Shown one piece after another: positions 62,007 to 64,000 of a DNA stretch of 64,000 bases (the first letter of the stretch is position 1; the number at the start of each line of letters is the position of its first letter). The translations under genes were made by a program, and so were the position numbers. The notes below the pieces were generated by a model. It was not told where the DNA came from, did not search any database, and was given only the letters and a program-made list of their open reading frames with translations. Location of the stretch: the NCBI GenBank assembly GCA_965226805.1, contig CBDDDW010000028.1, forward strand, positions 186,001 through 250,000, given 5' to 3'. This DNA is from CBDDDW01 sp965226805. GTDB lineage: Bacteria; Chloroflexota; Dehalococcoidia; Lucifugimonadales; JAGWBF01.

Positions 62007-63140
62007 ATGCAAAACAAGATCATCTCCGGTGACGGCCACATAGACCTGAAATGGCTGCCCCATGATCTCTTCGTGTCCGGCGCACCGACCCAGTGGAAGA
62101 ACCGGGTGCCACACGTGGTTGAGACCGGTGAGGGTAAGAGATGGTACGCCGAAGGAAGGGACCTGATGACCCTCCCGTTTGGAGGGACCGCCGACATGTC
62201 GGCGCCTCCGCTCGGGCTCACCAAACGCCTGGACCGGATGCACGAGCATGGCTTCTTCGACGGAAAGCCCTACCCCAGCGATCCCGAGCTGCGCATCCAG
62301 CATCAGGAGATGGACGGCGTCGACGCCGAGGTCATATACGGCATTCTGGGGATGTATACGCTCATACAGGACCCGGAGCTGCTCAGGCTAGTGTACAGGA
62401 CCTATAACTCTTGGATGGCTGATTTTTGCAACAGCAACCCCCAGCGGTTCGCGGGCCTTGCCTGCCTTCCAAATGACGACCCCGAGATCGCCGCGGGAGA
62501 GCTGCGCCGGGCTGCCGGGTTGGGACTCAAGGGGGCAGACTTCTGCGTCTCCTCGGCAGTGAAACCCATCTGGCACCGGGACTGGGACCCCCTATGGGCT
62601 GCGTCCGACGAGTGCGCCATGCCCATCTCCTTTCATGCCACCGGCTTCCCCGTGAGGGAGCCCTCGGACGAAGAGATGGCTCGGGAATATGCGTCGCCGT
62701 ATCTGGCTGTCAGGCTGGCCCTGCTCCAGATAGCCGGGGCCGAGTACCTCGCCAGCATCATATTCTCGGGAGCGCCGGAGCGGTACCCCGGCATGAAGTT
62801 CGTGCTGGGAGAATGCGGCGCCACCTGGATACCTCACGCTCTGGCCCGCATGGACGAAGAGTACGACGACCAGTTCCGGCATCTGAATTTTTCCCTGAAA
62901 CCCAGCGAGTATTGGCAACGCAATGGCTTTACCACCTTCCAGAATGAGCCCTTGATCGGCGGCCTGGTCCACCTGGTGGGAGATGACAACGTCGTGTGGG
63001 GCTCGGACTATCCTCACAACGACGGCATCTGGCCTGACTCTCTCACGGTAATTGAGGCTCAACTGGGCACCCTGGACGAGACGGCACGGCGCAAGATCAC
63101 GTGCGAAAACGCCCGGCATCTATACAGATTTCCGGACTAG
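62007..63140 (+). CDS. Amidohydrolase-2 family protein, paralogue 3
   Basis: 377 residues. The ATG at 62007 has AGAGGAAC upstream. Metal-site motifs are IISGDGHIDL, ISFHATGFP (about residue 211) and VWGSDYPHNDG. The phrase MADFCNSNPQRFAGLACLP is typical. It resembles the paralogues at 8036 and 58896 and is probably a cytoplasmic decarboxylase or hydrolase of ring-fission-type acids. Confidence 0.88.
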   Translation: MQNKIISGDGHIDLKWLPHDLFVSGAPTQWKNRVPHVVETGEGKRWYAEGRDLMTLPFGGTADMSAPPLGLTKRLDRMHEHGFFDGKPYPSDPELRIQHQEMDGVDAEVIYGILGMYTLIQDPELLRLVYRTYNSWMADFCNSNPQRFAGLACLPNDDPEIAAGELRRAAGLGLKGADFCVSSAVKPIWHRDWDPLWAASDECAMPISFHATGFPVREPSDEEMAREYASPYLAVRLALLQIAGAEYLASIIFSGAPERYPGMKFVLGECGATWIPHALARMDEEYDDQFRHLNFSLKPSEYWQRNGFTTFQNEPLIGGLVHLVGDDNVVWGSDYPHNDGIWPDSLTVIEAQLGTLDETARRKITCENARHLYRFPD

Positions 63141-63229
63141 CCGGTGTGCGGGTGATTAACCTGAGAGCTTATGATGCTGTTCATTCCCTCGAAAATTCCC
63201 CTCACCCCCGGCCCCTCTCCCGATGGGTT

Positions 63230-63315
63230 CTAGCAGGCTGCTGAAGAAAGATAGTGCAGAGGGCGAAGCCCCTTTGCCGGGGGATGGCCGGAAAGGTTTT
63301 TTAGCACCTTGCTAG
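63230..63315. repeat. Complete 86-bp MITE-like element
   Basis: It begins CTAGCAGGCTGCTGAAGAAA and ends GGTTTTTTAGCACCTTGCTA G, which are inverse copies with a few mismatches. The core reads GTGCAGAGGGCGAAGCCCCT TTGCCGG. It is the shortest and best-bounded member of the family (other copies at 9676, 10811 and 51914). No coding capacity. The rest of 63141-63455 holds a CCCTCACCC-type repeat near 63203 and no gene. Confidence 0.75.
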
Positions 63316-63455
63316 GGCGGGCGACTGAAGAATCTGGTGGAGTAGAGTAGTCGTACGATGGTCTCAGGACGTATGTCATCCATCACTGGTATCTGGCGCG
63401 GAGCCTATGTTCGAGAAGCCATGCCCCGGGGAAGCGATCCGACAGGTCTTCTCAT

Positions 63456-64000
63456 TCAAACTTGAAATTGATCGAGCTTGCGGAGCTGAACGTGGCCGGG
63501 CGACCGGGAAATCATCCCCTTGCTCTCCAAGCGTCGCAGCACCCTGGAGAACGTTTCCCTGGACGTGCCGGCCATGTCGGCTAGTTCTTGTCGGGGTGGT
63601 AGTCTTAATACGGTGCCGTCGGAACTATCATCCTGTGCGCCTATCTCCTCGGCGACTCGTATGAGGGTATGGAACACCCGGCTCTCAGCATCGTTGAGGG
63701 CTAGATATTCGATCTGCTGATCAGATGCCCGAATTCTCCGGGCAAGCTCCTGGAGAAGATGGATGGACAGGTCGGGGTCTCGTCGTATCAGACCTAAAAA
63801 ATCGCTCCTCTCGATAACATATACTTGAGAGTCCTCCAGCGCTACTACATTGGCGGAGCGCGGGTGCCCATCGAGAATTGACAGCTCTCCGAAAAATTCG
63901 CCCGCTCGTATGAAAGCTATCACCACCTCGCGACCTTCGCCAGCGGCGCGGGTCACCTTCGCCGACCCGTTCAGAAGGAGGAAAAGGGTATCGCCCGGGT
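63456..64000 (-). CDS. Crp/Fnr-family transcriptional regulator, partial
   Basis: The frame is open to the window edge, so the N-terminus is missing; about 181 residues are visible. A cyclic-nucleotide-binding-type barrel is seen (GDTLFLLLNGSAKV...GEFFGELSILDGHPRSANVVALEDSQVYVIE). A C-terminal winged helix-turn-helix follows, with PRQELADMAGTSRETFSRVLRRLESKGMI. The FGELSIL segment fits the phosphate-binding cassette. Ligand and targets are unknown. Confidence 0.9.
   Translation of the reverse strand, partial: PGDTLFLLLNGSAKVTRAAGEGREVVIAFIRAGEFFGELSILDGHPRSANVVALEDSQVYVIERSDFLGLIRRDPDLSIHLLQELARRIRASDQQIEYLALNDAESRVFHTLIRVAEEIGAQDDSSDGTVLRLPPRQELADMAGTSRETFSRVLRRLESKGMISRSPGHVQLRKLDQFQV

Overview
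The window looks like a chromosome segment from an uncultured bacterium, most plausibly a Chloroflexota of the Dehalococcoidia/SAR202 type. That placement is inference from gene content: paralogous GMC oxidoreductases, a luciferase-type flavoenzyme, many amidohydrolases, PT-rich lipoproteins and a DUF6504-type protein beside ImuB. There is no rRNA to anchor it. GC content is fairly high and TTG/GTG starts are common.

Layout. 1-2.7 kb: a partial EthD-like gene and a ThDP enzyme, then repeats. 3.3-6.45 kb: two adjacent insertion sequences (IS3 and IS1380 families). 6.9-13.2 kb: hydrolase, amidohydrolase, VOC protein, epimerase, a frameshifted HesB-like gene with an in-frame TGA, and a D-aminoacylase-type amidohydrolase. 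13.4-19.9 kb: tRNA-Glu, argC, nth, tldD-pmbA, a HEAT-repeat protein and a PPOX protein. 20.0-24.8 kb: a mutasome-type cassette (imuB, DUF6504, dnaE2) behind a promoter holding a LexA-box-like palindrome. 24.9-25.6 kb: two tandem SelW-like selenoprotein genes whose TGA codon lies in a CxxU motif. 25.7-30.4 kb: a compact operon pdxS-pdxT-GNAT-like-R3H ATPase-tmk, divergent from rpsP-khpA-rimM (30.6-31.8 kb). 31.8-37.9 kb: PT-rich lipoprotein with HExxH, OBG/DRG-type GTPase, a four-Cys HTH protein, a structured RNA candidate, panB and panC. 37.9-45.3 kb: four tandem GMC oxidoreductases behind an LLM flavoenzyme. 45.5-53.1 kb: tRNA-Arg, two small genes, a permease/beta-propeller fusion, and a peptide-type ABC importer with a collagen-like stalk on its binding protein. 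53.3-64 kb: an Fe-S protein, broken hydrolase and amidase genes, an isochorismatase, SMP-30, three amidohydrolases and a partial Crp/Fnr regulator.

Taken together, housekeeping operons (B6, pantothenate, ribosome maturation, dTMP kinase, Arg) are interspersed with a catabolic repertoire suited to oxidising and hydrolysing diverse organic compounds. Three in-frame TGA codons in recognisable redox/Fe-S families suggest that the organism uses selenocysteine; no selA/B/C/D genes lie in this window.

Caution: at least a dozen genes are split by single-base frameshifts, many of them at C or T homopolymers. These may be sequencing errors. They cluster at 31-37 kb and 46-58 kb, while long genes such as dnaE2 and the GMC array are intact. 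Interspersed short repeats (a MITE-like family, REP-like palindromes and GTTCGACAAGCTC-type repeats) fill most gene-free gaps.
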